Part shown: piece by piece, positions 37,901-52,016 of the stretch
How positions within the stretch are numbered: the stretch's first letter is position 1
How the letters are laid out: the number at the start of each line of letters is the position of its first letter
Source of the DNA: Abelmoschus esculentus
Taxonomy: Eukaryota > Streptophyta > Magnoliopsida > Malvales > Malvaceae
Length of the DNA stretch: 64,000 nucleotides
NCBI GenBank assembly: GCA_035048815.1
Contig: JAUCBN010000032.1
Span: 12,921,501 to 12,985,500 of the forward strand
Direction: 5' to 3'
Program-made: the position numbers and the translations under genes
Notes under the pieces: model-generated
Told to the model about the DNA's origin: nothing
Seen by the model: the letters and a program-made list of their open reading frames with translations, nothing else
Database searches by the model: none

Positions 37901-40900
37901 TTATTATGACATACGCTCGTATAGAGCGGTCATTCACCGCAACATACACAAAAGAGAGGGGTCGTCCATCACGATTTACGCTTTTAGAAAGGAACCGTTC
38001 ATTATGACATTGACACGAAGAGAGGGGTCATTCACCGTGTCATACACTCAAAGAGAGGGGTCATCCATCACGGTATACGCTCTAAGAAAGGGATGGCTCA
38101 TTATGACAAAAACTCGAAAAGAGGGGTCATTCATCGCGACATACGCTCAAAGAGGGGGGTCGTCCATCACGGTATTCGCTTAAGGAGAGGGAACTTTCAC
38201 CATGACATGCACTTGAAGAGAGGGGTCATCAATCGTGATATACGCTCAAAAAGTAGGTCTCGATCACGATATACGCTAAAAGAGGGGTCACTCATCGCAA
38301 CATACGCTCAAAGAGAGGGGTCATTCACCGCAACGTACGCTCAAAAAGTGGGCCTCGATCACGATATTTGCTGAAGGAGAGGGAACCTTCATTATGACAT
38401 GCCCTCGAAGAGGGGTCATTCATTGCGACCTACGCTCAAAGAGAGGGGTCGTCCATCACAGTATACACTCAAAGAGAGGTACTGTTCACCATGAAATGCA
38501 CTCAAAGAGAGGAGTCATTCATCGCAATGTACGCTCAAAGAGAGGGACCGTTGATTATGACATGCACTCAAAGAGACGTGTCATTCATCGCGACATACTC
38601 TCAGAGAGTCCATCACGATATACGCCCAAAGAGAGGGACTGCTCACCATGACATGCAGTCGAATAGAGGGGTTTTTATTCATCTTGACATACGGTCAAAC
38701 AGAGGGGTCGTCCATCATGGTATACGCTCAAAGAGAGGGACCATTCATTATGACGTATGCTAGAAGAGAGGGGTCAATCACCGCGTCATACGCTCAAAAA
38801 GAGGGACCATTCATTATGACATATGCTAGAAGAGAGGGGTCAATCACCACGTTATACGCTCAAAGAGAGGTGTCGTCCAACACGGTATAGGCTCTAAGAA
38901 AGGGATGGTTCATTATGACAAGAACTCAAAGAGAGGGGTCAATCATCGCAACATACGTTCAAAGAAAGAGACTATTTATTATGACATGCACTTGATGAGA
39001 TGGGTCATTAATCACGACGTACGTTCAAAGAGAGGGGTCGTCCATCATGGTATACGCTCAAAGAGAGGGATCGTTCACCATGACATGCACTAAAAGAGAG
39101 GGGTCATTCACATCAAGATATATGCTCAAAGAAAGGGTCGTCCATCACGAGATACAATCAAAGAGAGGGACAGATGATTACAACAAACTCTCGAAGGGAG
39201 GGTCATTCACCGCAACATACCCTCAAAGAGAGGGATCGTACATTGCAATATACGCTCAAAGTATGGTACCGTTCATTATGACATGCACTCGAAGAGAAGA
39301 CTCATTCATCGCGACATATGCACAATGAGAAGGGTAGTCCATCACGGTATATGCTCTAAGAAAGAGACCGTTCATTATGACATGCACTCGAAGAGAGGGG
39401 TCATTCAACGCGACATACACTCAAAGAGAGGAGTCATCCATCACGACATACGCTCAAAGAGAGGGAACGTTCATTATGAAATACGCTCGAAGAGAGGGGT
39501 CATTCACTGTGACATACGCTCAAAGAAAAGGACCGTTCATTATGAAATTCTCTCAAAGAGAGAGGTCATTTACCGCGACATACGCTCAGCGAGAGGGGTC
39601 GTCCATCACGCTATACGCTCTAAGAAAGAGACCATTCATTATGACATGCACTCGAAGAGAGGGGTCATTCATCGCGATATACGCTCAAAGAGAGGGGTCG
39701 TCCATCACGGTATATGGTCAAAGAGAGGAACCTTTCATTGTAACATGCACTCGAATAGGGGGCTCATTCATCGCGACATACGCTCAAAGAGATGGGTCGT
39801 CCATCACCGTATACACTCTAAGAAAGGGATCAATACATGCACTCAAAGAGAGGGGTCATTCATCGAGACAAACGATCAAAGAGAAGGATCGTCCATCACG
39901 GTATCTACTCACAAAGAGGGACCGTTCATTATGACAAGCACTCGAAGAGAGGGGTCATTCAACGTGGCATACGCTCAATGAGAGGGGTCATCCATCACAA
40001 TATATGCTCAAAGAGAGGGATCGTTCATTACGACCAGTACTCGAAGAGAGTGGTCATTCACCGCGACATACATTCAAAGAGATGGGTCGTCCATCTCGAT
40101 ATACTCTCTAAGAAAGGGACCATTCATTATGACCTACTCTCGATGAGAGGGGTCATTCAACATGACATATGCTCAAAGAGAAGGGTCGTCCATCACGGTA
40201 TCCACTCATAAAGAGGGACCGTTCATTATGACATGCACTCGAATAGAGGGGTCATTTACCGTGGCATACGTTCAAAGAGAGGGGTCTTTATTCATTGCGA
40301 CATACTCTCAAAGAGTCCATCACGATATACGCCCAAAGAGTGGGACTACTCACCATGACATGCACTCGAATAGAGGGTGTTTTATTCATCGCGACATACG
40401 GTCAAAGAGAGGGGTCGTCCATCACAATATACGCTCAAAGAGAGGGAACATTCATTATGACATATGCTAGAAGAGAGGGGTCATTCACCGCGTCATGCGC
40501 TCAAAGAGAGGTGTCGTCCATCGTGGTATACGCTCTAAGAAAGGGATTGTTCATTATGACAAGCACTCAGAGAGAGGGGTCAATCATCGCGACATACGCT
40601 CAAAGACAATGGTCGTCCATCAGGGTATACGCTATTAGAAAGGGACTGTTTATTATGACATGCACTTGAAGAGAGGGGTCATTCATCATGACGTACGTTC
40701 AAAGAGAGGGGTCGTCCATCATGGTATACGCTCAAAGAGAGGGATTGGTCACCATGACATGCACTAAAAGAGAGGGGTCATTCACATCGAGACATATGCT
40801 CAAAGAAAGGGGTCGTCCACCGCAACATACCCTCAAAGAGAGGGGTCGTACATCGCGATATACGCTCAAAATATGGTACTGTTCATTATGATATGCACTC

Positions 40901-42515
40901 AAAGAGAAGGGTCATTCATCGCGACGTATGCACAATGAGAAGGGGCGTCCATCACGGTATACACTCTAAGAAAGAGACCGTTCATTATTACAAGCACTCA
41001 AAGAGAGTGGTCATTCGACGCGACATACACTTAAAGAGAGGGGTCATCCATCACGACATACGCTCAAAGAGAGCGAATGTTCATTATGAAATACGCTCGA
41101 AGAGAGGGGTCGTTCACTGTGACATATGCTCAAATAGAGGGGTCATCCATCACGGAATACGCTCAAAGAAAAGGACCGTTCATTATGAAATTCTCTCGAA
41201 GAGAGGGGTCATTTACCGCGACATACGCTCTGCGAGAGGGGTCATCCATCACGGTATACGCTCTAAGAAAGGGACCGTTCATAACGAAATATGCTCGAAG
41301 AGAGGGGTCAATCACTATGACATACACTCAAAGAGAAGGTTCATCCATCACGGTATACGCTCTAAGAAAGGGTCGTTCATTATGACATGCACTCGAAGAG
41401 TGGAGTCATTCATCGCGAGATACGCTCAAAGAGTATGGTCGTCCGTCACGGTATACGCACTAAGAAAGGGACCATTAATTATGACATACACTCAAAGAGA
41501 GGGGTCATTCACCGTGACATATGCTCAAAGAGAGGGACCGTTCACCACGAAATGCACTCAAAGAGAGAGGTTTTTCATCGCGACATATAGCTCAAAGAGA
41601 GGGATCGTCCATCATGGGATACGCTCAAAGAGAGGGACAAGTCATTACGACATACTCTAGAAGTGAGGGGTCATTGACCACGACATACTCTCAAAGAGAG
41701 GGGTCGTCCATCACGGTATACGCTCTATAAAAGGGACTGTTCATCATGACATGCACTCGATGAGAGGGGTCCATTCATCACGACATACACTCAAAGAGAG
41801 GGATCGTTTACCATGACATGCACTCGAATAGAGGGGTCATTTCATCGTGACATATGCTAAAAGAGAGTGGTCGTCCATCACGGTATACGCTCAAAGAGAG
41901 GTACCGTTCACCATGAAATGCACTCGAAGAGAGGGGTCATTCAATGCGACATACGCTCAAAGAGTGGGACTGTTCATTATGAAATACGCTCAAAGAAAGG
42001 GGTCAGCCATCACGGTATACGCTCTAAGAAAGGGATCGTTCATTACAAAATACGCTCGAAGAGAGGGGTCATTCATATCCACATATGCTTAAAGAGAGGG
42101 TCATCCATCACGTCATACGCTAAAAGAGAGGGACTGCTCATTATGAAATACGCTCGAAGAGAGGGATCATTCACCGCGACATAGGCTCAAAGAGAGGGGT
42201 CATCCATCACAGTATACGGTCTAAGAAAAGGACCATCCATTATGAAGTACGCTCAAAGGGAGGGGTCATTCACCGCGACATACACTCAAAGAGTAGGTTC
42301 ATTCATCTCGTTATACGCTTTAAGAAAGGGACCATTCATTATGACATGCACTCGAAGAGAGGGGTCATTCATCGCGACATACGCTCAAAGATAAAGGTCG
42401 TCCATCACGGTATACGCACTAAGAAAGGGACTGTTAATTATGATATGCACTCAAAGAGAGGGGTCATTCATCGCGACATACGTTCAGGAAGAGGGGTCGT
42501 CCATCACGGTATACG

Positions 42516-42647
42516 CTCAAAGAGAATGACCGTTCACCATGATATGGACTCAAAGAGAGGGGGCATTCATCGCGACATACACTCAAAGAGAATGACCGTT
42601 CACCATGATATGGACTCAAAGAGAGGGGGCATTCATCGCGACATACG
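42516..42647 (+). repeat. Near-perfect 66-bp tandem duplication
   Basis: Two monomers (one C-type with AATGACC, one A-type with GGGGGCATTC) are repeated once at a 66-bp offset. They differ only at the last base, so this is a recent unequal exchange in an otherwise diverged array. Confidence 0.9.
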
Positions 42648-42863
42648 CTCAAAGAGAGAGATCATCCATCACTGGATGCTCTCAAAGAGAGGGACCAGTC
42701 ACTACAACACACTCTCGAAGAGAGGGGTCATTCACCGCGACATACGCTTAAAGAGAAGGGTCGTCCATCACGGTATACGCTCAAAGAAAGGGACCGTTCA
42801 TTATGACATACACTCCGTGAGAGGGGACATTCATCGCGACATACACACAATGAGAAAGGTCGT

Positions 42864-44182
42864 TGAAGCGACCTTTTTCAGGTTGAAAGATGGAAAACGA
42901 AAAATTAGTTTGAAAAGTATTAAGGAGACAAGATCTTTGGTGGTATTGATTTAATGCCCTTCGAAAAATGTTATTTAAAAAATATAAATTCTTTTGGAAA
43001 AATAAATTTGGAGCCGCCATAGGTCACTAAGGTAGACCGGACACCTTAAAAGGAAAATCAAAGATTTATTTTGAATAAGAGTTTTGGAGTTGGTTATGCA
43101 TGGGGAAGGATTAGCAACCCCATCACTCTCTGAAATCGGTACCAAAAATATTTTCTTTAAAAATCATGTTTCAACTTTAATTTAATTTTAAATCCTTTTC
43201 TAAATTCAAAATTGACCTTAATTGAATTTGTTTAATTTAATTGGTGAATTCAAATCAATAAAGCATTTAATTAATAAGGTTGACGATACACCGGATCAAA
43301 GACTAAATCAACGTCAAATAATATTGTTCGTCGCATTAGTTTAGGGTTCAGATCCCGCACGTCACCTTATGAATGATGCAACATAAAAAGAAATGACGTC
43401 ATAATCTTGTCGGCTTTTAATTTTAATTACCTAGAGATGGTGAAAAATAATTTTAACATTTCGCTCAACGTCCGATGATTCGGACCGTTATGACACGAGC
43501 ATAAAAACTAATGATCACCTCTTTTCTTATAATCTAATCAATTAAATAAATAGAAACTGACCTAAATAAATAATACTAAATTATGTGAATGAATATAGTC
43601 TAGTGATACGAATCCAAAGGTAAAAAAATCGAATGATTCAGCGCATGCATTTGGTGAGACAAATTCTAGAAATAAAATATCATTATTATTCTACCTCAAT
43701 ATGAAGAATTAAACATAAATAAATACACATGCAAGTAACGATTGATTTTGATTTAAAGACCATGTAATATAATATATATATATATATATATATAAAGGAT
43801 AAACCAAAATGACATGCTTAGGAATAAATTAAATAAAACAAGGACGCTTGTATACATAACTAACGATATATACATATATATTTGATTACATACATTATTA
43901 ATACATAGTTATGCAACATAATATATCACATTTGATGATTTCATAATATCCACAAGTACATATTATATATATACACACACCGATAAAACTTAAACAAATA
44001 GTAAGGTAGAATATTAACATGCGTAGTACACATATTATTATAATAAACACACGTACAAACATGCAATATTAATGTAAAATATATGACCATAATATTAATA
44101 CCCGTACAGAAATTAAAGCGTCCAAGCCCATTATTTTAAACATAAAAGTGACGAGTTAGACCGAGATAAAATGGTGATTACA
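42864..44182 (+). mobile_element. Solo LTR, family D, copy 2
   Basis: The 1319-bp copy of 5002-6318 starts TGAAGCGACC and ends GGTGATTACA, with the same GTCGT flanks (42859-42863 and 44183-44187). Flanking satellite on the left also matches, so it derives from the same insertion by segmental duplication. Differences include a longer (AT)n run near 43770-43793 and loss of a few bases around 43870. No real ORF. Confidence 0.88.
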
Positions 44183-47100
44183 GTCGTCCATCATGGTATA
44201 CGCTCTAAGAAAGGGAACATTCATTATGACATGCACTCAAAGAGAGGGGCCATTCAATGCATCATATGCTCAAAGAGAGGGGTCATCCATCACGGCATAC
44301 GCTCAATGAGAGGGACCATTTATTATGAAATACGCTCGAAGAGAGGGGTCATTCACCGCGACATACACTCAAAGAAAAAGGTCTTCCATCACAGGTACGC
44401 TCTAAGAAAGAGACCGTTCATTGTGAAATATGCTCAAAGAGAGGGGTCATTAAACGCGACATACGCAGAAAGATAAGGGTCATCCATCACAGTATACGCT
44501 CTAAGAAAGGGACCTTTCATTATGACATGCACTCGAAGAGAGGGGTCATTCATCGCGACATACGCTCAAAGAAAAGGGTCGTCAATCATGGTACACGCTA
44601 TAAGAAAGGGACCATTCATTATGACATGCACTTGAAGAGAGTGGTCATTCATCGCGACATACGCTCAAAGAAAAGGGTCGTCCATCACGGTATACGCTCA
44701 AAGAAAGGGACCGTTCATTACGACATGCACTAGAAGACAGAGGTCATCCAACGCGACATACGCTCAAAGAGAGGGGTCATCCATCACGGTATACGCTTAA
44801 AGAGAGGGATTATTCACCATGACTTGAACTCGATGGGAGGGGTCATTCATCGCAACATACGCTCAAAAAGAGGGGTCATCGATCACGATGTAGGCTCAAA
44901 GAGAGGAACCGTTCGGTATGACATTCCCTTGAAGAGAGGGGTCATTCATCGCGACCTACGCTCAATGAGAGGGGTCGTACATCACGGTATACGCTCAAAG
45001 AGAGGGACCGTTCCCCATGACATGCACTCGAAGAGAGGGGTCGTCCATCACGGCGTATGCACAAAGAGAGGGACCTTTCATTTTGGCGTACTCTTGAAGA
45101 GAGGCGTCATTCACCGCGACATACGCTTAAAGAGAGGGATCGTCCATCATATACACTATAAGAAAGGGACCGTTCATTATGACATGCACTCGAAGTTTGC
45201 AGTCATTCATCGCGACATAAGCTCAAAGAGAAGGGTCGTCCATCACGGTATACGCTCTAAGAAATGGACTATTCATTATGACATTAACCCGAAGAGATGG
45301 GTCGTGGCGGGGTCATCCATCACGACATACGCTCAAAGAGGGGGACCGTTCATCCTGACATGCACTCAAAGAGAGGGTTCTTTCGTCGCGACATATGCTC
45401 AAAGAGAGGGGTCATCCATCACAGGATACGCTTTAAGAAAGGGACTATTTATTATGACATGTACTCGAAGAAAGGGGTCATTCATCGCGACATATATTTA
45501 AAGAGAGGGGTCATTCCATCAAGGAATACGCTCATAGACAAGGACTGGTCATTACGATATACTCTCGAAGAGAGGGGTCACTTACCACGTCATACGCTCA
45601 AAAAGAGGGGCCGTCCATCACGATATACGCTCTAAGAAAGGGCTTTACGCTCAAAGAGAGGTGTCGTCCATCACGGTATACGCTTTAAGAAAGGGACTGT
45701 TTATTATGACATTCACTCGAAGAGAGGGGTCAATCATCGCGACATACGCTCAAAGAGAAGGATCGTCCATCACGGGATACGCTCTAAGAAATGGACTGTT
45801 TATTATGACATGCACCCGAAGAGAGGGGTTATTCATCGCGACATACATTCAAGGAAAGGGGTCGTCCATCACGGTATATGCTCAAAGAGAGGGACCGATC
45901 ATTACGGCATACTCTCGAAGAGAGGGGTCGTTCACCGCGACATACGCTCAAAGAGTGAGGTCGTCTATCACGGTACACGCTCAAAGAAAGGGACCGTTCA
46001 TTATGACATGCACTCGAACAGAGGGGAATACGCTCAAAGAGAGGTGTCGTCCATCACGGTATTACCTCTTAGAAATGGACCGTTCGTTACGACATGCACA
46101 CGAAGAGAGGATTCAATCATCGCGTCATACGCTCAAAGAGAAGGGTCGTCCATCACGATGTACGTTCTAAAAAAGGGAGTGTTTATTATGGAAAGCACTC
46201 GAAGAGAGGGGTCATTCATCGCGACATACGTTGAAAGAGAGGGGTCATCCATCACGGTATACACTCAAAGAGAGGGATCGTTGACCATGACATGCACTCA
46301 AAGAGAGGGGTCATTCATCGCGACATATGCTCGAAGAGAGGGGTCGTCCATCACTGTATACGCTCAAAGAGAGGGGTCGTCCATCACGGTACACGCTCAA
46401 AGAGAGGGACCGTTCACCATGACATGCACAAAAAGAGAGGGGTCATTCATCGCGACATATGCCCAAAGAGAGGGTCGTCCATCACGGGATACGCTCAAAG
46501 AGAGGGACCGATCATTACGACATACTCTCGAAGAGAGGGGTCATTCACCGCAACATACGCTCAAAGAGAGGGATCGTCCATCACGATATACGCTATAAGG
46601 AAGGGACATTTCATTATGATGTGCAGTCGAAGAGACGGGTCATTCATCGCGACATATGCACAATGAGAAGGGTCGTCATGGTATACGCTCTAAGATAGGG
46701 ATCGTTCATTATGAAATACGCTTGAAGAGAGGGGTCATTAACCGCGACATACGCTCAAAGAGAGGGGTTATCCATCATGGTAGATGCACTAAGAAAGGGT
46801 TCGTTAATTATGAACTACCCTCGAAGACAGGGGTCATTCACCGCGACATACGCTCAAAGAGAAGGACATCCATCATGTTATACACTATAGGAAAGGGACC
46901 GTTCATTATGACCTGCACTCGAAGAGAGGGGTCATTCATCGCGACATTCGGTGAAAGAGTTGGATCGTCCATCACGGTATACGCTCAAAGAGAGAGATCA
47001 TTCACCATGTCATGCACTCGGAGAGAGTGGTCATTCATCGCGACATACGCTCAAAGAGAGGGGTCGTTCTTCACGGCATACGCTCAAACAAAGGAACAAT

Positions 47101-50100
47101 TCATTATGACATACTCTAGAAGAGAGGGGTAATTCACCACGACATACACTCAACGAGAGGAGTCGTTTATCACGGTATACGCTCTTACAATGTGATCGTT
47201 CATTATGTATGCACTCGAAGAGAGGGGTCATTCATCGCGACATACGCTCAAAGAGAGGGCTCGTCCATCACGGCATATGCTCAAAAAGAGGGGGCCGTTC
47301 ATTATGACATACTCTAGTAGTGAGGGGTCATTCACCGCGACATACGCTAAAAGAGAGGGGTCGTCCATCACGGTATACGCTCAGAGAGATGGACCCGTTA
47401 ATTATGACTTACGATCGAAGAGAGGGGTCTGTCACTATGACATACGCTCAAGGAAATGTGATGTTCATCACGGTATACGCTCTAGGAAAGGGATTTTTTA
47501 TTATGAGATGCACTCGAACAGAAGGGTCATTGATCGCAATATACGCTCAAAGGGAAAGGTCATCCATCACAGTATGCGCTCAAAGAGAGGGTTGTTCAGC
47601 ATGACATGCACTCAAAGAGAAGGGTCATTCATTACGACTTACACTCAAAGAGAGGAGTCGTTTAGCATGACATGCACTCAAAGAGAGCGGTCATTCTGAG
47701 CGACATACGCTCAAAGAGAAGGATCGTCCGTCACGCTCTAAGAAAGGGACCGTTCATTATGACATGCACTCGAAGAGTCATTCATCGTGACATAAGCTCA
47801 AAGAGAGGTGTTGTCCATCACAGTATACGCTCAAAGAGAGGTGTCATTCACCTTGACATGCACTCGAAGAGAGTGGTCATTTGTGGAGACATACGCTCAA
47901 AGAGAGGGGTGGTCCATCACGGCATACGCTCAAAGAGAGGGACCATTCATTATTATATACTCTCGAAGAGAGTGTTCATTCACTGCGACATACGCTCAAA
48001 GAGAAGAACCATTCACCATGACATGCACTTGAAGAGAAGGTCATTCATCGCAAGATACACTCAAAGAGACGGGTCATCGATTGCGGTATATGCTCAAAGA
48101 GAGGGGCCGTTCATTATGACATGCACTCAAAGAGAGAGACCGTTCATTATGATGTACACTCGAATAGAAGGATCATTCCTCATGACGTACGCTCAAAGAG
48201 AGCGGTCATTCATCACGACATACGCTCAAGGAAAGGGGTCGTCCATACTGGCATACGCTAAGATAGAGGAACCGTTCACCATGTCATGCACTCCAAGAGA
48301 ATGGTCATTCATCGCGACATATGCTCAAAGAGAGGGGTCATCCATCATGGTATACGCTAAAAGAGAGGAACCATCCATTAAGACATACACTCGAAGAGAG
48401 GGGTCATTCATCGCGACATATCTTAAAAGGCGGGTCGTTTATCACGGTATATACTCAAAGCGAGGAACCGTTCACCATGACATGCGCTCAAAGAGAGGGG
48501 TCATCCACCATGGTATACGCTAAAAGAGAGGGATCGTCCACTAAGACATACACTCGAAGAGAGGGGTCATTCATCGCGACATATGCTCAAAGAGATGGAT
48601 CGTCAATCACGGTATACTCTCAAAGAGATCGACCGTTGATTATGACATGCACTCAAAGGGAGGGGTCGTCCATTACGTTTTACGCCCAAAGAGAGGGACC
48701 ACTCACCATGACATGCACTCAAATAGAGGGGTCATTCATCGCGACATACGCTCGAAGATAGGGGTCGTGCATTATGGCATACGCTCAGAGAGATGGTCCG
48801 TTCATTATGACATATGGTCGAAGAGGGTTATTGATCGCGTCATACGGTCAAAGAGAGGTCTCTTCCATCACAATATACTTTCTAAGAATGGGACCGTTCA
48901 TTATGATATGCACTCGAAGAGGGGTCATTCATCGTGACAAACGCTCAAAGAGATGGTTCATCCATCACGGTATACGCTCTAAGAAAGGGACTGTTTATTA
49001 TATCGCGACATACGTTTAAAGAGAGGAGTCGTCCATCATGGTATAGGCTCAAAGAGAGGGACCATTTACCATGACATGCACTCAAAGAGAGGGGTCATTC
49101 ATCGCGACATACGCTCAAAGAGATGGGTCGTCCATCATAGGAGACTCTCAAAAAGAGGGACCGGTTATTACGATATACTCTCGAAGAGAGGGGTCATTCA
49201 CCGCTACATACGCTCAAAGAGATGGGTCGTCCATCACGGTATACTCTCTAAGAATGGGACCTTTCATTATGAAATGCACTCGAAGAGAGGGGTCATTCAT
49301 CGCGACATACGCTCACTGAGAAGGGTTGTCCATCACAGTATACGATCTAAGAATGGGACCGTTGATTATGACATGCACTCGAAGAGAAGGGTCATTCTAC
49401 GCGACATACGCTAAAAAAGAGGGGTCGTCCATCTCGTTATACGCTCAAAGAGAGGGACCGTTCACCATAACATGCACTCGAAGAGAGGGGTCGTTCACTG
49501 CGACATACGCTAAAAAGAGGGGTCATTCAACGCGACATACGCTCAGAGAGAGGGACCATTCATTATGACATACGCTCAAAGAGAGGGATTTTCCATCACC
49601 GTATACGCTCAAAGAGAGGGACGGTTCACCATGTCATACACTCGATGAGAGGCGTCATTCATCGCGACATACGCTCAAAAAGTGAACTCTTCCCTCACAG
49701 TATACGGTCTAAGAAAGGGACCGTTCATTATGACAAGGACTCGAAGACAGGGGTCATTTATCGTGACATACACTCAAAAAGAGGGTCATCGATCATGGTA
49801 TACACTCAAAGAGTGGGTTCGTCTATTATGACATGCACTCGAAGGGAGGGGTCATTCACAGCAACATATGCTCAAAGAGAAGGGTCGTCCATCATGGTAT
49901 ATGCTCTAAGAAAGGGACTATTCATTGTGACATGCACTCAAAGAGAGGGGTCATTCATCGCGACATACGCTAAAAAAGAGGGGTTGTCCATGTCGTTATA
50001 CGCTTAAAGAGAGGGACCGTTCACTAAAACATGAACTCGAAGGGAGGAGTCATTCAACGCGACATACGCTAAAAGAGAGGGGTCGTTCATCACGGCATAC

Positions 50101-52006
50101 GCTCAAAGAGAGGACCATTCATTATGACATACTATCGAGGAGAGGGGTCATTCACCGTGACATACGCTCAAAAAGAGGTGTCGTCCATCACGGTATACGC
50201 TCTAAGAAAGGGACCATTCTTTATGACATGTAGTCGAATAGAGGGGTCATTCGTCGCGACATTCGCTCAAAGAGAGGGGTCATCCTTTCACCATGACTTG
50301 CACTCGAAGAGAGGGTTCTTTCATCTTGACATACGCTCAAAGAGATGGGACATCGATTACGGTATACGCTCAAGGAGAGGGACCGTTTATTATGATATGC
50401 ACTGAAAAGAGAGGGGTCATCATTCATCTTGACATACGATCAAAGAGAAGGGTCATCCATCACGGTATACGCTCTAAGAAATGGACCTTTCATTATGAGA
50501 TACACTAAAAGAGAGGGGTCATTCATCGCGACATACGCTCAAAGAGATGGGTCGTCCATCACGGTATACGCTCTAGGAAAGGGACCATTCGTTATGACAT
50601 ACACTCGAAGACAGGGGTCGTTCATCGTGATTTACGCTCAAATAGAGGGGTCGTTCACCATGACATGCACTCAAAGAGAGGGGTCATTCATTATGACCTG
50701 CACTCGAAGAGAGGGGTCATTCATCGCGACATACGGTGAAAGAGTTGGGTCGTCCGTCACGGTATACGCTCAAAGAGAGAGATCATTCACCATGTCATGC
50801 ACTCGGAGAGAGGGGTCATTCATCGCAACATACGCTCAAAGAGAGGGTTGTCCGTCACGGCATATGCTCAAACAGAGGAACCGTTCACCTGGACATGCAC
50901 TCGAATAGACGAGTCATTCACTGCAACATATGCTCGAAGAGAAGGGTCGTCCATTACGGTATATGCTCTAAGAAAGGGATCATTCATTATGACTTGCACG
51001 CGAAGAGACGGGTCATTCATTGCGACATACGCTAAAAAAGAGGGGTCGTCCATCTCGTTATACGCTTAAAGAGAGGGACCGTTAACCAAAACATGCACTC
51101 GAAGAGAGGGGTCATTCAATGCGACATATGCTCAAAGAGATGGGTCGTCCATCACGGCATAAGCTCAAAGAGAGGGACCATTCATTATGACATAGTCTCG
51201 AAGAGAGATCAATCACCGCGACATACGCTCAAAGAGAGGTGTCGTCCATCACGATATACGCTCTAAGAAAGGGACCATCCATTATGACATGCAGTCGAAG
51301 AGAGGGGTCATTCAACGCGACATTCGCTCAAATAGAGGGGTCATCCATTACGGTATACTCTTAAAGAGGACCTTTCACCACGACTTGCACTCGAAGAGAG
51401 AGGTTTTTCATCGCGACATACGCTCAAAGAGAGGGGTCATCGATCACGGTATACGCTCAAAGAGAGGGATCGTTTATTATGACATGTACTGAAAAAGAAG
51501 GTTGATATGAATCCTGTTGTGGAATATCCGAATTTGTATTTGTGATTACCCGATCGTGATTCTAGTAAGTAACTGAAATGAAAAAGAGGAATTTTGAAAT
51601 AAAACTTACAAGATGATATGAAATGGATGAATAGTATGGTGATATGGAATGATGATAAGATGGTTGTTGTGTTTAACATGATGTATGGAAAATATGGATG
51701 TATGGATGATGGAAGTGAAAATAAGGAATGTAATTGATGGTGCGGTGTAAACAAAGGAGGAACCAACACTAAAAAGTGAAGACCCGTTTCTTAAGAGTTT
51801 TTAAACCGTGACTTGGGTGAAAGGTTAAGGGATTGTGACCCTCTAGTTATAAGAACTAGGAACCATCAATATAAAAAAAATAAATAGGGATAATGCCACA
51901 AGAACAATCTTGCAATCCGATAAAGTTCAAAAAGAACTATAAAAAAGAAACACTCTCAAGTTGTAATATATGTCAAATGTTGTATCTTTTACAATGGAAT
52001 GAGTGC

Positions 52007-52016
52007 CTATTTATAG
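52007..52016 (-). promoter_or_regulatory. LTR B TATA box, minus copy
   Basis: The complement of CTATAAATAG, at the same relative position as in the plus copy (20947-20956). Confidence 0.55.

Larger units (their letters stand above)
22513..51502 (+). repeat. 33-bp satellite, block 7 (carries LTR D copy 2 at 42864-44182)
   Basis: The main array, about 27.7 kb of satellite once LTR D copy 2 is removed. All monomers face the same way. It is a mosaic of related multi-kilobase modules: 23.74-24.66 kb resembles 30.30-31.09 kb; 26.6 kb, 28.2 kb, 31.1 kb and 34.5 kb share a marker monomer series; and 38.6-39.3 kb resembles 40.3-40.95 kb. Local monomer-level duplications occur at 31215-31330, 34841-34906 and 42516-42647. 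The longest apparent ORF (29262-30221, 319 codons) consists only of 11-residue repeats. The right end, AAGGT, is the target site of LTR B minus. Confidence 0.96.
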
